From: Alphaproteobacteria bacterium | GTDB taxonomy: Bacteria > Pseudomonadota > Alphaproteobacteria > Micavibrionales > Micavibrionaceae | NCBI GenBank assembly: GCA_028289285.1 | Contig: JANQRF010000003.1 | Location: 62,001-126,000 of the forward strand | Length of the DNA: 64,000 bases | Reading direction: 5' to 3' | Part shown: positions 63,341-64,000 of the stretch, piece by piece | Layout of the letters: each line of letters opens with the position of its first letter | How positions within the stretch are numbered: position 1 is the stretch's first letter | Made by a program: the position numbers and the translations under genes | The notes under the pieces: model-generated | The model's input: only the letters and a program-made list of their open reading frames with translations | What the model was told of the DNA's origin: nothing | Database searches by the model: none

Positions 63341-64000
63341 ATGAATTTTACTCTTAAAGATTTAACGAATAGCATCATCACGTTAACGCGCACCTTGATG
63401 TCTAAAGCGGCAGAGATTGACTACAGCCCTGCCATTAAGACGTCAGAAAAGATTTTAGCCTATCTGAAAGTCAAAAGCGCAAAGCTGTTGATGCTCAAAG
63501 ACCGGTATTTGTATACGAAACAGGGCCATATGCGTTTGCGCTATCTTGTTCTTCCCATTGCTTTGATTCTCGTTGGCGTGCCAATGCTGGCCACATCTGT
63601 CATGGCGTTGCACAGCAATGCACCTGTCTATGATAAAACGTCGAACGATCAGGAAGGTATAGCGGGCATGCTGGATGGCAGCCTGTACGGGCAGCTTTCC
63701 CTTGTCTCTGCGATGACACGTTCGGCTCTACGCCCGACAGATAAAATTGTGACTGTTGAGCCCGGTGATGCGCTTGGCGCGATCATGGAAGAAGCAGGCA
63801 TCGGTCATAGCGAAGCCAATAAAGTTGTTGAATCTATGAAAGAGACATTCGATCCGCGTGATCTGAAAGCCGGGCAGGATGTGCATATGCATTTCACCCC
63901 GTCTGAAACGCAAGAAGGAAACCTTGAATTTGCACGGCTGAAAATTCCTTTAAGCCCGATTAAAACAGTCGTCGTTGAAAAAGATGAAGAGGGGTATGCA
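63341..64000 (+). CDS. M23-type peptidoglycan endopeptidase, N-terminal part (cut by window end)
   Basis: Open frame of 220 codons running off the right edge. A cytoplasmic N-terminus and one membrane segment (about 70-90, YLVLPIALILVGVPMLA) are followed by a LysM/OapA-like segment: KIVTVEPGDALGAIMEEAGI, then a KVVESMKE..DPRDLKAGQD stretch. This layout is typical of MepM/NlpD-like M23 proteins with the catalytic domain at the C-terminus, which is outside the window. The catalytic domain is therefore not seen. Confidence 0.75.
   Translation, partial: MNFTLKDLTNSIITLTRTLMSKAAEIDYSPAIKTSEKILAYLKVKSAKLLMLKDRYLYTKQGHMRLRYLVLPIALILVGVPMLATSVMALHSNAPVYDKTSNDQEGIAGMLDGSLYGQLSLVSAMTRSALRPTDKIVTVEPGDALGAIMEEAGIGHSEANKVVESMKETFDPRDLKAGQDVHMHFTPSETQEGNLEFARLKIPLSPIKTVVVEKDEEGYA

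Overview
The window looks like a chromosomal segment of a Gram-negative alphaproteobacterium. The evidence is gene content and order: a cmk-rpsA-ihfB-lapA-pyrF-trpF-trpB-trpA string, a kdsD-lptC-lptA-lptB-rpoN cluster, a pheA gene divergent from a membrane-anchored cytochrome c, an ECF sigma factor paired with a ChrR-type anti-sigma factor, and an IalB-family secreted protein. Lpt, Mla and LolA genes imply an outer membrane with LPS. The order within the class cannot be fixed from sequence reading alone. Three consecutive DotA/TraY-type proteins suggest a Dot/Icm- or IncI-like type IV secretion or conjugation apparatus whose other parts lie outside the window.

Layout. 1-9.7 kb: the 3' part of aroA (+), then a leftward block (a lipoprotein, trpA, two inserted non-trp genes, trpB, trpF, pyrF, lapA, ihfB, rpsA, cmk). 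9.7-16.9 kb: an orphan gene with a near-consensus promoter, then leftward rpoN, lptB, a LysE exporter, lptA, lptC, kdsD, an RNase D-like gene and tRNA-Leu(CAG). 16.9-27.3 kb: rightward genes (a receiver-degenerate-GGDEF protein, TPR and membrane proteins, a small gene behind a hairpin leader, ftsK, a divergent glutamine-synthetase-fold orphan, an SGNH hydrolase, lolA, recR), with two leftward genes among them. 27.3-37.8 kb: purD and putA (-), xseA (+), a TerD/Ca2+-antiporter/TerA group (-) and ettA (+). 37.8-39.6 kb: an accessory island of palindromic repeats, a small XRE regulator with twin palindromes at its start, and small orphan genes. 39.6-47.9 kb: three tandem dotA/traY paralogs. 47.9-64 kb: mlaC, mlaA, lptG, lptF (-); pepA, holC (+); an epimerase, a GST, a b561-YceI fusion, YceI (-); uppP (+); pheA (-); cytochrome c (+); an orphan, chrR and rpoE-type sigma (-); ialB and the start of an M23 peptidase (+).

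Cooperating genes. Envelope biogenesis dominates: Kdo synthesis (KdsD), LPS transport (LptA, B, C, F, G), lipoprotein transport (LolA), lipid asymmetry (MlaA, MlaC) and undecaprenyl recycling (UppP). Housekeeping includes tryptophan, aromatic, pyrimidine and purine synthesis, DNA repair and replication (RecR, XseA, HolC, FtsK) and translation (RpsA, EttA). Less expected items are the divergent glutamine-synthetase-like protein, three orphan genes sharing a TTGACATAAT promoter core, a GyrI-like and an HNH-like gene inside the trp operon, a ChrR protein lacking its usual zinc ligands, and a probable attenuator-like leader before a small gene at 19.1 kb.
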